Positions 20,598 to 31,684 of a stretch of 64,000 bases of DNA are shown here, in pieces. How positions within the stretch are numbered: position 1 is the stretch's first letter; the number at the start of each line of letters is the position of its first letter. The position numbers and the translations under genes are program-made. A model generated the notes under the pieces. The model was given only the letters and a program-made list of their open reading frames with translations, was not told where the DNA came from and did not search any database. The stretch is taken from contig NC_069093.1 in assembly GCF_947172395.1 (NCBI RefSeq), forward strand, positions 9,335,561 to 9,399,560. Reading direction: 5' to 3'. Origin of the DNA: Bicyclus anynana. Its lineage: Eukaryota; Arthropoda; Insecta; Lepidoptera; Nymphalidae.

Positions 20598-20873
20598 TTG
20601 ATGTGACAACGTCTTATAATTCGATGGAGCTGGTTGCGCACTCGAAAAAAGATGACGTCATGCGTCGTTCCCTCGCTCTAGGGTTGTCAACTTTTTTTAC
20701 AAGAAATACAGTATATTCTGGTCTATAAAGAATATTAAAAACAGTATTTTAGAAAAACGAACTTTTTCTTTTGATAAATGCAACCATTCCATCAGTATTT
20801 TCTTATGACGTTGTCACGTTCAACTATCGTCAGTAAACCGACTTTACAGTCGGTTTACTGACGATAGTTGAAC
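20598..20873 (+). mobile_element. MITE-2 with hairpin end
   Basis: Standard copy starting TTGATGTGACAACGTC, but its right end continues into a perfect foldback (next entry). Confidence 0.85.
20818..20873. repeat. Perfect 26-bp hairpin at MITE-2 end
   Basis: Arms 20818-20843 and 20848-20873 are exact reverse complements with a TTAC loop. The arm is the MITE-2 terminal sequence, so the end has been copied in inverted orientation. Confidence 0.95.
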
Positions 20874-21045
20874 TAAAAAATCACTAAACTTTATTTAATT
20901 ATTGGTCCGAACACATATTAGGGTAAAATCTGCGTCGGTCGAGGTTGAATTTAGCTTGAATAATTTATCTTTTCGCCACCTTCACCTGTTAAGTTGTACA
21001 TCGTTTACTATTTTCTTGCCACAGGTTTAATAACTTCTGTACAAA
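20874..21045. other. Short spacer
   Basis: Nothing recognised. Confidence 0.4.
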
Positions 21046-21200
21046 TCTATACTAATATTATAAAGCTGAAGAGTTTGTTTGTTTGCTTGAACGTGCTCAG
21101 GAACAAGTTAGTCAGATTTGAAAATGCCCATGGCGCGTTTATAAAACGTGGTGTGCACAGGCTTTTATCATTAATTTTTAATCAATTGACGGTGAAATCA
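21046..21200 (+). mobile_element. Helitron-like element, 5' part
   Basis: Starts TCTATACTAATATTATAAAG; the 3' end is not found, and the right limit is approximate. Confidence 0.6.
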
Positions 21201-21750
21201 TATACCTAATTATTATTCAACAATGGGCCTTTGTATTTCACCATGGAAACTTTATAAGTTACGGGTTTTCGTGCAGTATTTCGTACTGTAGATTTAACCA
21301 CTGGAAGGGTGAAATCTCAAAAATCCACTTGTAAATTGCTATTGTACCAATTAGTAACTGTAAATCCATGTCCTAAATCTCATGAACATAACTTGAAAAC
21401 GACAGATTTTTTTCTTTATATCGCCTGCAGAATACGAAGAGATAGAATTTTCAAAAATTCTGAAGGAAAATTTCATGAATAGAACTCTCCAAATGACAAA
21501 CTTTAATAATGATTTTCCTTATTTTACACTCAGACGTGGAATTTCCAAACATTATTTATATATGTTATATTACATTCCTCATACAAAAAAACAAAAAATA
21601 AAAAACACAGTGAAAGCGTTTCACTTTACCCCGACAACCCGCGTGGTGGGTCGAAACTCCATATCCTCTGCCCAATGTTGAGGGAGGCCGGCTTTGTAGT
21701 GGGCCGTTTGATGATTTTTAGTTTATGTCCATAAATACATTTTGATATAT
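21201..21750. other. Unassigned spacer
   Basis: A 68-codon plus frame, 21475-21681, has no recognisable domain. Confidence 0.4.
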
Positions 21751-22052
21751 ACGCAGTGGATTTACAAAACGAAGGTCCTGGATTCGATCCTCGGCTGGAC
21801 CTATTGAGGTTTTCTTAATTGATCCAGGACTGGCTGGTGGGAGGCTTTGGCCGTGGTTAGTTACCACCCAACCGGCAAATACTTACCGCCAATCGATTTA
21901 GCGTTCCGGTACGATGTCGTGTAGAAACCGAAAGGGGTGTGGATTTTTACCCTCCTCTTACCAAGTTACCCCGCATCCATCTTAGATTGCATCACCACTG
22001 ACCATCAGGTGAGATTGTAGTCAAGGGCTAACTTGTAAAGAATAAAAAAAAA
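21751..22052 (+). mobile_element. SINE-B, nearly full length
   Basis: Starts inside the tRNA-like head (CAGTGGATTTACAAAACG), with box B as GGATTCGATCC, then the body and an A-rich tail. The first 15 or so bases of the head are missing or decayed. Confidence 0.9.
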
Positions 22053-22243
22053 CATCATCTAGTAGTAATGAAGACGTTAAAATGAAAATGGGTTTGTAAT
22101 TTGTTCATCCGATGGAACACCTGAGCTTGGAAATGTGAGGAACATTAAATATTTCGACAGGGACATCATTCTTAGATTTTGTTTTAGTCCGTACTCTCCG
22201 TATTAATTTACTTCTATCTGTAGTAGGTACTTGTTATATGCAT

Positions 22244-22433
22244 TCACAGCCGTGATAGCCCAGTGGATATGACTTCTGCCTACGATTCTGGAGGGTGTGG
22301 CTTCGAATCCGGTCCGAGGCATGCACCTCCAACTTTTCAGTTTTGTGCATTTTAAGAAATTAAATATCGCGTATCTCAAAAGGTGAAAGAGAAACATCGT
22401 GAGGGGAACCTGCATACCAGAGAATTTTCTTAA
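22244..22433 (+). mobile_element. SINE-A 5' half with its own target duplication
   Basis: Ends at GAATTTTCTTAA, where intact copies continue. TTATATGCAT is repeated at 22234-22243 and 22434-22443. Second example of the short form (first at 12092-12264). Confidence 0.88.
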
Positions 22434-22443
22434 TTATATGCAT

Positions 22444-23006
22444 CGTGTTTTTGAATATTTAAAAAACTGTTTACAAAAACTAAAGAAATAAGATGGAGTA
22501 TTTTTTAATGATAATTATTGATCACTATATTAATTTACGTAATTTTTGTTAGTGTTAAATTTTGAAATAAAATTATGAAAAAGAAATTGTATGTGCGGAT
22601 GTCAAGGCGTGACGCTTGTTTTTTATAGGTTTCAGTGGCTTCACCACGCTGCTTGTAAAGGCTCACTCTGTATGATCTTTACTCTGTGCTAGAAATTCAA
22701 AACTTGTTCTCACCCCGAAATCTAATATTTCATATTTTACTATACGTTCCGGCCATAAATCAATTCCTGCCCCACATAAATATCAAAGACAAGGCAAAAC
22801 AAATAGAAGCTACAAAAGTAACGTTCATCAACAGGTAAGCCTCAGGAAGACGTTCACGCTCGCAAAGGAACTATTTATCGCCTTTAACTGCTATAAAGAT
22901 GTTTGAAACACGCATTTACGATGAATGAACGGTGGCACGCGAGACGCATAGATACTCCTAACTCCGCGGAATAGAAATAACGTTATTACTGTTGCGCCTT
23001 TTTTAA
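22444..23006. other. Unassigned spacer
   Basis: Nothing recognised. Confidence 0.45.
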
Positions 23007-23450
23007 CCGACTTCAAAAAGGAGGTTCTCAATTCGAGAGGTAACAAACATTAAAAAGAAATCGGTTGTCTGGTAAGTCGGTTTACTAATGATTTTTGACG
23101 TGACAACGTCTTATAATTCGATGGCTGCACATTCGAAAACAGATGACGTTATGTATCGCTCCCTCGCTCTAGGGTTGCCAACTTTTTTTACAAGAAATAA
23201 AGTATACCTGGTCTATGAAGATTATTAAACAGTATTTTTAACCGACTTCAAAAAGGAGGAGGTTCTCAATTCAGTCGGTATTTCTTTTATGTATGTACAC
23301 CGATTACTCAAAGACGCCTAGACCGATTTCAAAATTTTTTTTTTTATTTGAAACGGTATAGTCCTCATTTGATCCCATTGCCATCATGTCAAGATCTGAT
23401 GATGGAATCCTGGAGAAATTGAGGGGAACTTTCGAAAATTATATGGATGT
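23007..23450 (+). mobile_element. CGACTTC-family element split by MITE-2
   Basis: TTAACCGACTTCAAAAAGGA appears at about 23013 and again at 23240, on either side of a truncated MITE-2. Downstream are the family words ATGTACACCGATTACTC and AAGACGCC. Also seen at 40292, 57252 and 63804. Confidence 0.6.
23059..23237 (+). mobile_element. MITE-2, truncated and nested
   Basis: Contains TTGACGTGACAACGTC and the AGGGTTGCCAACTT block, but stops at ACAGTATTT. An outer-end sequence (AAATCGGTTGTCTGG) lies at the other side, so the copy is rearranged. Confidence 0.75.
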
Positions 23451-23519
23451 CTAGTATGTTCGTAAACTTTTCCATTTAGTACTTTTAAGCACTACAATTT
23501 CATGAAGGTTTAAAATCGA

Positions 23520-23850
23520 TCTGATGATGAAGCCATAAAACAGACGAGGGAACTTCTCGGCGATTTACAGCAGTTACCTTGTGTTTGGGCTTGATTAATT
23601 TGTATTAATGAGAACTTTCCTAGATAGCTTGTGACTGTCATTTAGGGGTTTGGTGATGAAGACCAAGGACAATTAAGGGAACTCCTTAACAGTTTACAGT
23701 GACTACCCTGTGTTTGGCCTTGATTAATTTGTATTGCTGAGAACTTTCTACCTAGATGAGTTGTGTCTGTTATTAGGGTCTGATGATGACGACCAAGGTC
23801 AATTAAGGGAATCCCTTAACGGTTCACGGTAGCTACCTTGTGCTTGGGCG
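23520..23850 (+). repeat. Degenerate tandem repeat, about 125 bp x 3
   Basis: Units start at about 23520, 23650 and 23767. Each has a TGATGATGA(A/C)G start, AA(T)TAAGGGAA, CCTTAAC and ACCTTGTG-TTGG-type words. Confidence 0.7.
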
Positions 23851-23855
23851 ACCTC

Positions 23856-24010
23856 CTGATCACTGAAGGCGGTGCCAACACAGTGATGCATTAACTTAAG
23901 CAGTTTAAATCATAAAGCTTCAGATTATCAGACAGTTCTTTCCCGTGGTTCTTTCAGAAACGGCTTTAATTAATACGCCACTGGCTTGACACCGCCTTCA
24001 AGGTGATCAG
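23856..24010. repeat. Inverted repeat, about 22-bp arms
   Basis: CTGATCACTGAAGGCGGTG (from 23856) pairs with CACCGCCTTCAAGGTGATCAG (to 24010), given here in parts: CACCGCCTTCA and GGTGATCAG, with a 1-base bulge. It encloses about 110 bp. Confidence 0.8.
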
Positions 24011-24894
24011 TAGGTAGCACATACGATGTTATTTTCCGCTTTTCATTTTATTTTAGTGATTTTGAATTCGGTTGAATTTTTTAGTTAAAAATATTTTTTT
24101 TCTGACTAGTTTTCTAAATCGGGTTTACCTATAAATAACCGCACTATTAAGACATGATTCAACAGAGGTATCTTGGAGGTAATGGTGAAATCTTCAATCG
24201 CTGGAGCGAATTTTCCTCATTCCACCGCCCTTTGCCACGAACGAGGTAAATTATGGCTTTAGGGTGCTATTTATTCAATTGTGCCGAAATCAAAGACGTG
24301 CCAATTCAGTGTACTTGGTTGAGTGAGCTCATCGGATGTGATGATAAGTAGAATCACAACATGTCGGATAAACATAGGGCTGCCAACCGTACTATAATAT
24401 ACAGTATTGTACTATATTATACTATATATATACATTACAGCTGTCTAGTAGTAATAGTCTCTGCGCTAAGCCGCGCACAGATGGACCAGGCGAAATTATA
24501 AGGGTTCTCCTTGGACTACGGAACACTAAAACATTGATTAGCCATATTTAGCCAAGTAAGTTTTCGCTAGTCGCTCGCTACTTAAACTTAAATATAATTA
24601 AACCTAACTAATAAAATTTACCTATAATAATATTATTAACAATATTAATATTGAAGTTAAAAAGTTCTGCCAAAATTAAACTTAATGTTATTATTAAGAG
24701 TTTGTTTTTGTAAGAACTTTATAATTATTTTTAATTCAGCCTGTCTTTGCAGAGCTTCTAATAAAGTCGTCTAAAAGTTCTCAGAACTTAAGTGAACTAT
24801 TAATTATTATTTATTATTTATAAAATTCTTTACTAAGTATTTAATTTAAAATTAAAATTTGCAAAAATCCTTTCATTAATCATCTATAGCACAA
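24011..24894. other. Unassigned AT-rich spacer
   Basis: Includes an alternating TATA stretch near 24395-24435. No gene seen. Confidence 0.45.
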
Positions 24895-25005
24895 AAAGCC
24901 TAGGGTAGGGGTAGGGTAGGTGTAGGGTAGGGGCAGAGTAGGAGTACGGAAGGGTAGGGAAAAAGCGTACATTAGTCAAAACGAAGCTTAACTGCTTTTA
25001 TTATA
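24895..25005 (+). repeat. GTAGGG microsatellite, Helitron-like remnant
   Basis: Degenerate GTAGGG run followed by GTCAAAACGAAGCTTAACTG, a decayed version of the 3' end at 56560-56768. Confidence 0.6.
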
Positions 25006-25031
25006 TCCGTCAGTTGTGTTCTTTCCCTTAA

Positions 25032-25243
25032 CCTACTAATACTAAAAGTTTGTTTGGATGTTCGTTACTCTTTAACGCTGCTACTACTGAAGCGATTTGG
25101 CTGAAATTTGGAATTAAAATAGATTTTATTCTAGGTTAACACATAGGCTACTTTTCATTTCGGAAAAATCCATGGTTCCCGCGAGATTTGTGAAAAACTG
25201 ACGTCTGTGAAACCACGCAGATGAAGTCGCGAGCGTCCGCTAG
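25032..25243 (+). mobile_element. Helitron-like element, complete
   Basis: Starts CCTACTAATACTAAAAGTTT and ends GAGCGTCCGCTAG; carries GCGATTTGGCTGAAATTTGG. Confidence 0.8.
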
Positions 25244-25565
25244 TTGTTTAAAAATATTAAATGAATTTTAAGTTACCTAAAGGACAGATAAAAACAAAGA
25301 ACCTAGCTCTGTTTTAACAGGTCTGTAAGTATATTTTTAGGGTCCCAAACAAACTCCCGAGAACCTTTTAAATAGAGCGTTTCTTACTGTTACTCGTTAC
25401 GTTAGCGTTGTTTTGATGGGATCGGGGAAATGTTTTATTAGGTTCAATGTTATTCTTTTATTTTTCAAGGTACACTCGTTTTATACTGCGAATATAACAC
25501 ATTTATTCGTTACGCAAGTACAGTAATATAAAAATAGCCAAGATTATATCGTTTTGAATAAAATA
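25244..25565. repeat. Diffuse repeat, partner of 51465-51580
   Basis: TAGGGTCCCAAACAAACT and the following words recur in altered form at 51465-51580. Confidence 0.35.
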
Positions 25566-26440
25566 TTGTTAGTTATGCTGACGACATGGTGTTGTTGAGT
25601 CCATCAGTAAGGGCGCTCCGGAAACTGCTGACAATTTGTGAGAGATATGCGCAGAAGCATGGCCTTCTGTATAATGTTAAGAAGAGCGAACTTCTGGTGT
25701 TTCGGGTGGGCTCGCGAAAATTAGAAAATGTACCACCAGTAACATTGGGAGGAATCGAGCTTCAGAGGGTGTCGGAGTTCAAATACCTCGGTCATATTGT
25801 CACTGAGGGTTTGTGCGACGACATGGACATGGAAAGGGAAAGGAGAGCGATTGCTGTCAGATGCAATATGTTGGCTCGCAGGTTCGCGCGGTCTACTGTA
25901 GACGTAAAAGTAACACTGTTTAAGGCGTTCTGTCAGACGCTATACACGTGCAGCCTGTGGGTCAACTATACGCAGAAGACATACAATGCACTCCGAGTGC
26001 AATACAACAATGCCTTCAGGGTGATGTTGGGGCTCCCACGGTACTGTAGTGCATCAGCAATGTTTGCGTACGGAAGGACTGACAGCTTCTCTACAGTCAT
26101 ACGGAAACGAACGGCAACGCTGATGAGTAGGTTGAGGGGGAGCACTAACACCTTCCTGAGGGTGATTAGCGAAAAGTATGACTGTCCCATACTGAGGCAC
26201 TGGATACACACACATACCTGTGTGCCCGGTGTGTCAGTATGTAGGGGCAGATATCTTAAGTAAGTATTATACCTAAATATGTAGTGTTATTATTTCTCTT
26301 TTTTTTTTATTTTTTTTTTGGTCTGTATTTACTTTACTAACATATAATTTAAGCTATTGTCTTTTTTTTTTGTACACTAAAAACTATGGGTCAAGGCCTG
26401 AAATAAACATATTTTTTTTTTATTTTTTATTTATTTTTTT
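25566..26440 (+). pseudogene. 5'-truncated LINE, RT C-terminal part
   Basis: Homology begins at SYADDMVLLSPSVRAL (25572 on), so the copy starts at the catalytic YADD box. It keeps 225 codons from the first Met (25586-26263): ICERYAQKHGLLYNVKKSE, FKYLGHIVTEGLCDD, ARRFARSTVDVK, LYTCSLWVNYTQK, YNNAFRVMLGLPR. The frame has no internal stop, so the copy is fairly young or was recently inserted. A 3' UTR follows, with AATAAACATAT before T-rich sequence near 26402-26440. Endonuclease and RT fingers are missing. Clade uncertain. Confidence 0.88.
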
Positions 26441-26523
26441 TTATTGTACTACAGTCTGGACTCTGGCAAGTTCATTGATGATACTCATGATGATGATGAT
26501 GATACTCATAATGACATGATATG

Positions 26524-26650
26524 TGGGCGACGAGGGCAAAGACTGTGCGGGTGTGAAATCGTGCGTGCGGGGAAGTGAGGTGCATCAGTCGTGGGTTTTA
26601 CATTCATCGCGCGCGAACCATCGGGAGTGTTATGAACGAAGTTAGAGTTA
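26524..26650 (+). repeat. GC-rich repeat, inverted partner of 28715-28860
   Basis: Shares AAGACTGTGCGGGTGTGAAA, TCGTGCGTGCGGGGAAGTG, GCATCAGTCGTGGG and ACGAAGTT with the reverse complement of 28715-28860. GC content is clearly above the flanks. Class unknown. Confidence 0.7.
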
Positions 26651-27481
26651 TAGAGGTGTTTTCATTTTCGTCTTGTTTATTACAGAAATAAACTTTATTT
26701 CGCAGTAAGTTTTATAAAGCTGTTATTGTAAAATATACATAAATTCTTAATTAAATAGATTAAGACAACAATACGGTTAGTTTGTTCTACGTTTATATTT
26801 CATAAATACGTGTATGAATAAAATTGAATTACACAACTTATAACTTCACACCGCAACTTCTGATTTGGCTATTTCCCGAAATAACACATCAATATTTAAT
26901 AATTGATTCAAAGTTGTGTTATTCAATTTTATTCATACTCTTATTTATGAAATTTAAACGTGTAACTAACATACACATCTACAGATTTACGCGAATTTAC
27001 ATATTTACAATTTACACATCTACAGATTTACACACAAAACTTTAGTGTGACGTGATGTGGTATTATAAATCTGTTCCAGGAACTAAAATCTCATTGCGAG
27101 TATGAAATTGAAAGGATTGTTTAATACAAAAGAATTTCATGCAGTTTAAAACCTTTCGGTTTGAACCGAAAACCAATAAGCGATCAGAATTCGAGCCGGC
27201 TCCGTTTCAAAGCTTTGCATTTAAATCAGTTTTATAGAGTCACCTGCATATTCGATATAGAATACAGCGCTCCGCGAACAAATTGTGCTTAAAATTTATT
27301 TGAAGTTTGAATTTACATAACTTGGATGTTTCTGCAATACGAATTTATTTCCTATAAAAGGGTACTTGACTAAATATGTTTAATCGTACCTACATAACTT
27401 TATTCTGGCAATAACACATTCATAAACAATGTTTTTAAAGTCTCTGTGAAATGAAAAAGTCTTTGTATTGGGTACTATATG
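26651..27481. other. Unassigned AT-rich spacer
   Basis: A 73-codon plus frame (26824-27045) is AT-driven; no domain. Confidence 0.4.
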
Positions 27482-27663
27482 ACGCCGCGCCGTTTAACCC
27501 GCTTGGTTCCCGTTCCCGTGAGAATATGGGGATAATATATAGCCTATAGCCTTCCTCGATAAATGGGCTATCTAACACTAAAAGAATTTTCCAAATCGGA
27601 CCAGTAATTCCTGAGATTAGCGCGTTCAAACACACTCTTCAGCTTTATAATATTAGTATAGGA
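27482..27663 (-). mobile_element. Helitron-like element, complete
   Basis: The minus strand runs from TCCTATACTAATATTATAAA to a GGCGTC-like end. Interior words TTATCGAGGAAGGCTATAGG and GCGCTAATCTCAGGAA are present. Confidence 0.75.
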
Positions 27664-27845
27664 TATGAGGACATAATAGACCAAGCACGTTTGTATGTAT
27701 TTACACTGCAGTTGTCTTTTATCTATGGAAGCACCATACCGGTTTCCTGTCCTGTCAAACCATAGAACAGAAAACGCTAAATCGACGCTTGTCTATTAGT
27801 ACATTTTACTCAGGGCGTGAACATCGTACAAGTATGAGATACCTC

Positions 27846-28001
27846 GGCATAATATGAGAAATTGTATTCCTAGTCGCCAGTCACTTAGCTTCACGGCAAC
27901 CCTTAATCACTATTTAATTTGAAACTTCAAGGGTCTCTAGCGAAGGGTTGCCATGAAGCCAAGTGTCTGGCATATGGGGATATCATTTCTCATATTATGC
28001 C
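27846..28001. mobile_element. MITE with 60-bp inverted arms
   Basis: The outer 17 bp (GGCATAATATGAGAAAT) pair perfectly with ATTTCTCATATTATGCC. Pairing continues imperfectly to GGCAACCCTT / AAGGGTTGCC, so the element is almost entirely a foldback of 156 bp. Confidence 0.85.
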
Positions 28002-28714
28002 AATAATATGAGAAAAAAATATACTTTCTGCTGGCTGGCTGGCTCATTTTTTGCGCAAAGGATCAGCCTGGCTGTTCAGCTTGGAAATGCAGCCAGTATT
28101 CTTGCCACTATTCCACGTGGGCATGATTTGTATAGTCATTATGATTAGTTAGCTTAAGTTCCTTGATGTATTTTTTCTCAGTGTGTTTGGCTTTTGATGT
28201 AGTGATAAGGCGAGTGGTGTACACAGGATTCTTGAACAGGGTATGAAGATAGTATGCAGAGGGTACTAGTCATAACTACTCATGAAACACTAAGTACTCA
28301 TAACTAGTTAACCCGCTTCCATCTTAGATCATCACAGATCATCAACAACAGACGTCAACCTCTGAACAGGAGATCTAATTAGGTAAAATATTTATATATT
28401 TAATTTAGGCTAAACGTTGAATAAATAATTGATTTATGGATACTATGATATCGTTTTCCATTAATCGTCGTCATTTGTGCGGGACATATTAATTAATTTT
28501 GCTTTTCGTCCATCAATCTGAATTATTAAGACCAATTTTAGGAGGCAAATAAATAGATACAATACAATGATTCATTTCTCGACATCCATCGTCTTCCCAG
28601 GATTATAGGATATTTTCCCCACCCCCTCAAAGTAATAAGAAAGGAAAAGAAAGTAGTAGTAAATCTTCCACGCTATTTTTTGAAAATTGCCAAAACCTAC
28701 TAATACTATAGCTT
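28002..28714. other. Unassigned spacer
   Basis: A faint SINE-B-like stretch (AACCCGCTTCCATCTTAGAT) near 28310; otherwise nothing. Confidence 0.4.
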
Positions 28715-28960
28715 GGCAACTTCGTTCGTAACACTTCCGATGGTCCGCGCGGGCCGGGGGGCGTGTAGCGATGAATGATAGCCCACGACTGATGCACTTC
28801 TCCGCACGCACGATTTTATACCCGCGCAGTCTTTCCCCCGTAAAGGGTATACTCGTACTCCCCACGTGGTCCCATAGTTGTCATATCAGGATCTGATGAT
28901 AGGTTTTGGAGAAATCGGGGGTAACTTTCAAAAATTATCATACATAAATTTATGTTCGAC
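28715..28960 (-). repeat. GC-rich repeat, inverted partner of 26524-26650
   Basis: See 26524. On its left lies AT-rich DNA. On its right it runs into ATCAGGATCTGATGATAGG, a word of the CGACTTC family. Confidence 0.65.
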
Positions 28961-29002
28961 ATAACGATCGGCAATCGGGAAATATAGTCGGCAATCTAAC
29001 TT

Positions 29003-29237
29003 CAAACTAATATTATAAACTCGTTAAAAGTTTGTATGGATGTTTGGATGTATGTTTGCATGTTTGTTACTCTTTAACGCCGCTATTACTGAAGCGATTT
29101 GGCTGAAATTTGAAATGGAAATAGATTTTACTCTGGATTAACATATAGGCTACTTTTTATCCCGGTAAAATTCATGGTTCCCGAGAAATTTGTGAAAAAC
29201 TATATTTCGCGCGTAAAAAGTCGCAGGCGTCCGCTAG
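29003..29237 (+). mobile_element. Helitron-like element
   Basis: ACTAATATTATAAACTCG at the start, GCAGGCGTCCGCTAG at the end, TTGGCTGAAATTTGAAATGG inside. Confidence 0.78.
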
Positions 29238-29665
29238 TAGGTACAAAAAACTAAAAAAATCTCGTCTACATAAAGTAGTAAGTCCAAAAAAGGTTATCTT
29301 TAATGCGTTAAAGTATCTTTCTTTCTTCTTTTATACACTTACTTAAGTTATTACAACAGCCATAATACCACCCTTCAACATAATTGTGATTTCACAATAG
29401 TCGTAAAATGAGTTGAATGTTAAAAATTGTAATTGAGTCGTGGAAACTTGGCTGTGGAAGTTCGCGCCAGCCGTACTTATCTGCCGGAAATTAGAGCTTT
29501 TGCGGCGTTTCCATCATATTTTAATTTTCCTGACTCTTTTTTATGAAAGTTAGTTTTTTATAAGAATATAATGACTACTGTTGATAAAGTATGTCAAACG
29601 AGATATAACTTTGAGATATATGGAACTATTCCTTTTATAAATATACGAGTGTATTACACTAAAAT
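29238..29665. other. Unassigned spacer
   Basis: Nothing recognised. Confidence 0.45.
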
Positions 29666-29728
29666 TGATTTGAAACCACACTCTCTGGAATCGGAGGCAG
29701 AGGTCATACCCACTGGGCTATCATGACT
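29666..29728 (-). mobile_element. SINE-A head fragment
   Basis: Only the tRNA-like part, with box A TAGCCCAGTGG and a decayed box B. Confidence 0.75.
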
Positions 29729-29930
29729 CATATCAGAACTTCATACTTTATCCAATTTTTATCTATTTTTAATATATTCAGGGTCACAAAATGTAAACAC
29801 ATAACCACTTATTAAGTCTTTTACAATATTATACAACAACTTCATTACCATGTTAATTGACTCTTTGCTGATGTACATTTTTTTACATTTTCAATGTATA
29901 AGACCCAAAAATTACTTTTTATTTAAAAAA

Positions 29931-30020
29931 TTCGCCTGACGCCCGCGACTTGTCTACGTGAAAAGTTAGTCCACAAAACCCGCGGGAACCATGGATTTTT
30001 CCGGAATAAAAAGTAATCTA
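29931..30020 (-). mobile_element. Helitron-like 3' end fragment
   Basis: GACGCCCGCGACTTGTC and CCATGGATTTTTCCGG; the 5' part is missing. Confidence 0.65.
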
Positions 30021-30410
30021 TATGTTGCTCTGTAACCTCGTGTGAGCCCCGGTCCTTGATTCGAATCCTAAGAGTTGGGCTAAAAATTCTAAGCTTTCTT
30101 CATAAGCATTTTCAGGCTACTTTTCCGTTACGACTCAGATCTAGAATCCCAGACCTCAGGTATTTATGCCGTATAGAATAACCTCTAGACCAACGAGTCA
30201 GTTGTACACATCAGCTAAATCGTTATATGTCTTGTCAGCGATTAAATACTAACTGTATGGAACACAAGATGTGGACATGATTTATGGGTTTCGATATTAA
30301 GGGACGGACCTGTCTACAGTTATTGTAAAGGTAGGATTCTCGTTACAATGAGACGTCCATACTTTCTATTTCTCCTTGTTATCCATGTAGGTACTTATCT
30401 TTCCATGAGA
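30021..30410. other. Spacer with a possible tRNA-like word
   Basis: CTTGATTCGAATCC near 30055 resembles a box B, but no box A or tRNA fold accompanies it. Confidence 0.3.
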
Positions 30411-30665
30411 ATACCTTACCATACCTTATCATAGACGTCCACTGCTGGACATAGGCCTCTTGCATGGACCTCCTTCGGCTCTTTGAACTATGTGACCTGC
30501 CCATTGTCACTTCAGCTTCGCGACTCACTGAGCTATGTCAGTGAGTCGCGATCACGAGATTGCGGCTCCTCATTCCTGATTCGATCACGCAGAAAAACTC
30601 CAAGCATAGCTCGCTCCATCTTCCGCTGAGTGACTTTGAGCCTTTTAATAAGGCCCATAATCTAA
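30411..30665 (-). pseudogene. RTE LINE fragment, decayed
   Basis: The minus strand reads KRLKVTQRKMERAMLGVFLR, then RIRNEE, then stop codons. Near 30440 it carries the C-terminal word for QQWTS. Matches 50686-50830 and 20340-20596. It contains a 14-bp hairpin absent from those copies. Confidence 0.8.
30518..30551. repeat. Perfect 14-bp hairpin in RTE fragment
   Basis: TCGCGACTCACTGA and TCAGTGAGTCGCGA around a GCTATG loop. It looks like an inverted duplication of RTE coding sequence. Confidence 0.9.
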
Positions 30666-31684
30666 GGTACTTGTACCGAATCGTAAATCCTTACAAATAA
30701 TTTCTTACCTACTAACTACAGAGATTACTTCCTACAACCTCACAAATTTTACCTCTTTATAATATTCGCATAGATATTTTTTTTTAATTTCATAAGCACG
30801 TGAATACTTTTCAATAATAATAATTTTCAATTTTCCTATTGAAGTTTGAAATAAAGTATTATTATAATTATTATATATTTTTAATAGTGTTTTGTATTAC
30901 ATGTATTTAAGGAATAATGAAATTGTAAAAAAATAAAAAAAGACAAATAAATAAATGAGAGAAAAATTAATACTCTTTTCATTTTCATTCACTTACTTAT
31001 TATGTTTATGTTTTGAGGAAACATAAATATATCATAAATATTTATTTATATTTTGAGATATTTTCGAAAATAAAAGTTTTATGCTAAGAGAGTACATAAA
31101 AATCTTAAAGCTGAGCATTGTTTATCTTTTATCCGAGAAACGCATTAAAGTTTTTCAGCTTTCGCCAACTTCAGGGGAGATTAGTTTTTCAAAGTTCCCC
31201 ACAATGCCGCAATGTAGTTCAAGGTATTCAAATGCGTTTTTACTTTTTACTTGCCGAGGCCTAGATACAGGCTTACAAAGAAAGCCTGAAATGTGAAAAC
31301 TTTGTCTATAAAGAGCTTTATTGTATTGAAATGGTAAGTTGTTGAACGCGTTAGGCCTTCTCCGCATTTTGTTTGAATACATTTTCCACGTTTACTTTTT
31401 TTTGGATATAGAAATTTTCGTACCTAAAAATTTGTATAGAATTATTTTCTATGCTGGCATGATTTATTTACCGATGTACTTAAAATAACAAGAGTTATTC
31501 TTATGAAAGGAATAGCAAGAGATAGATGTCTAGAAAGATTAAATGTCTAAAAATATTTAAATAACATAGATACACATCACTACAATGAAACTATTTTCTT
31601 GTCTGCTTTTCTGGTGGTAGAGTCTCTATTAATAGGTAAACAACAACTAAGCCTTCTTCAATTAAACAAATAAAATATTATTTA
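30666..31684. other. Mostly unassigned AT-rich DNA
   Basis: 30695-30782 resembles a decayed Helitron-like 5' end (CTTTATAATATTCGCATAGA). Two overlapping frames of 71 and 75 codons at 31081-31382 have no domain. Confidence 0.4.

Noticed and set aside
28572..28865. 97-codon minus frame as a host gene
   Set aside because: Most of it is the GC-rich repeat shared with 26524-26650.
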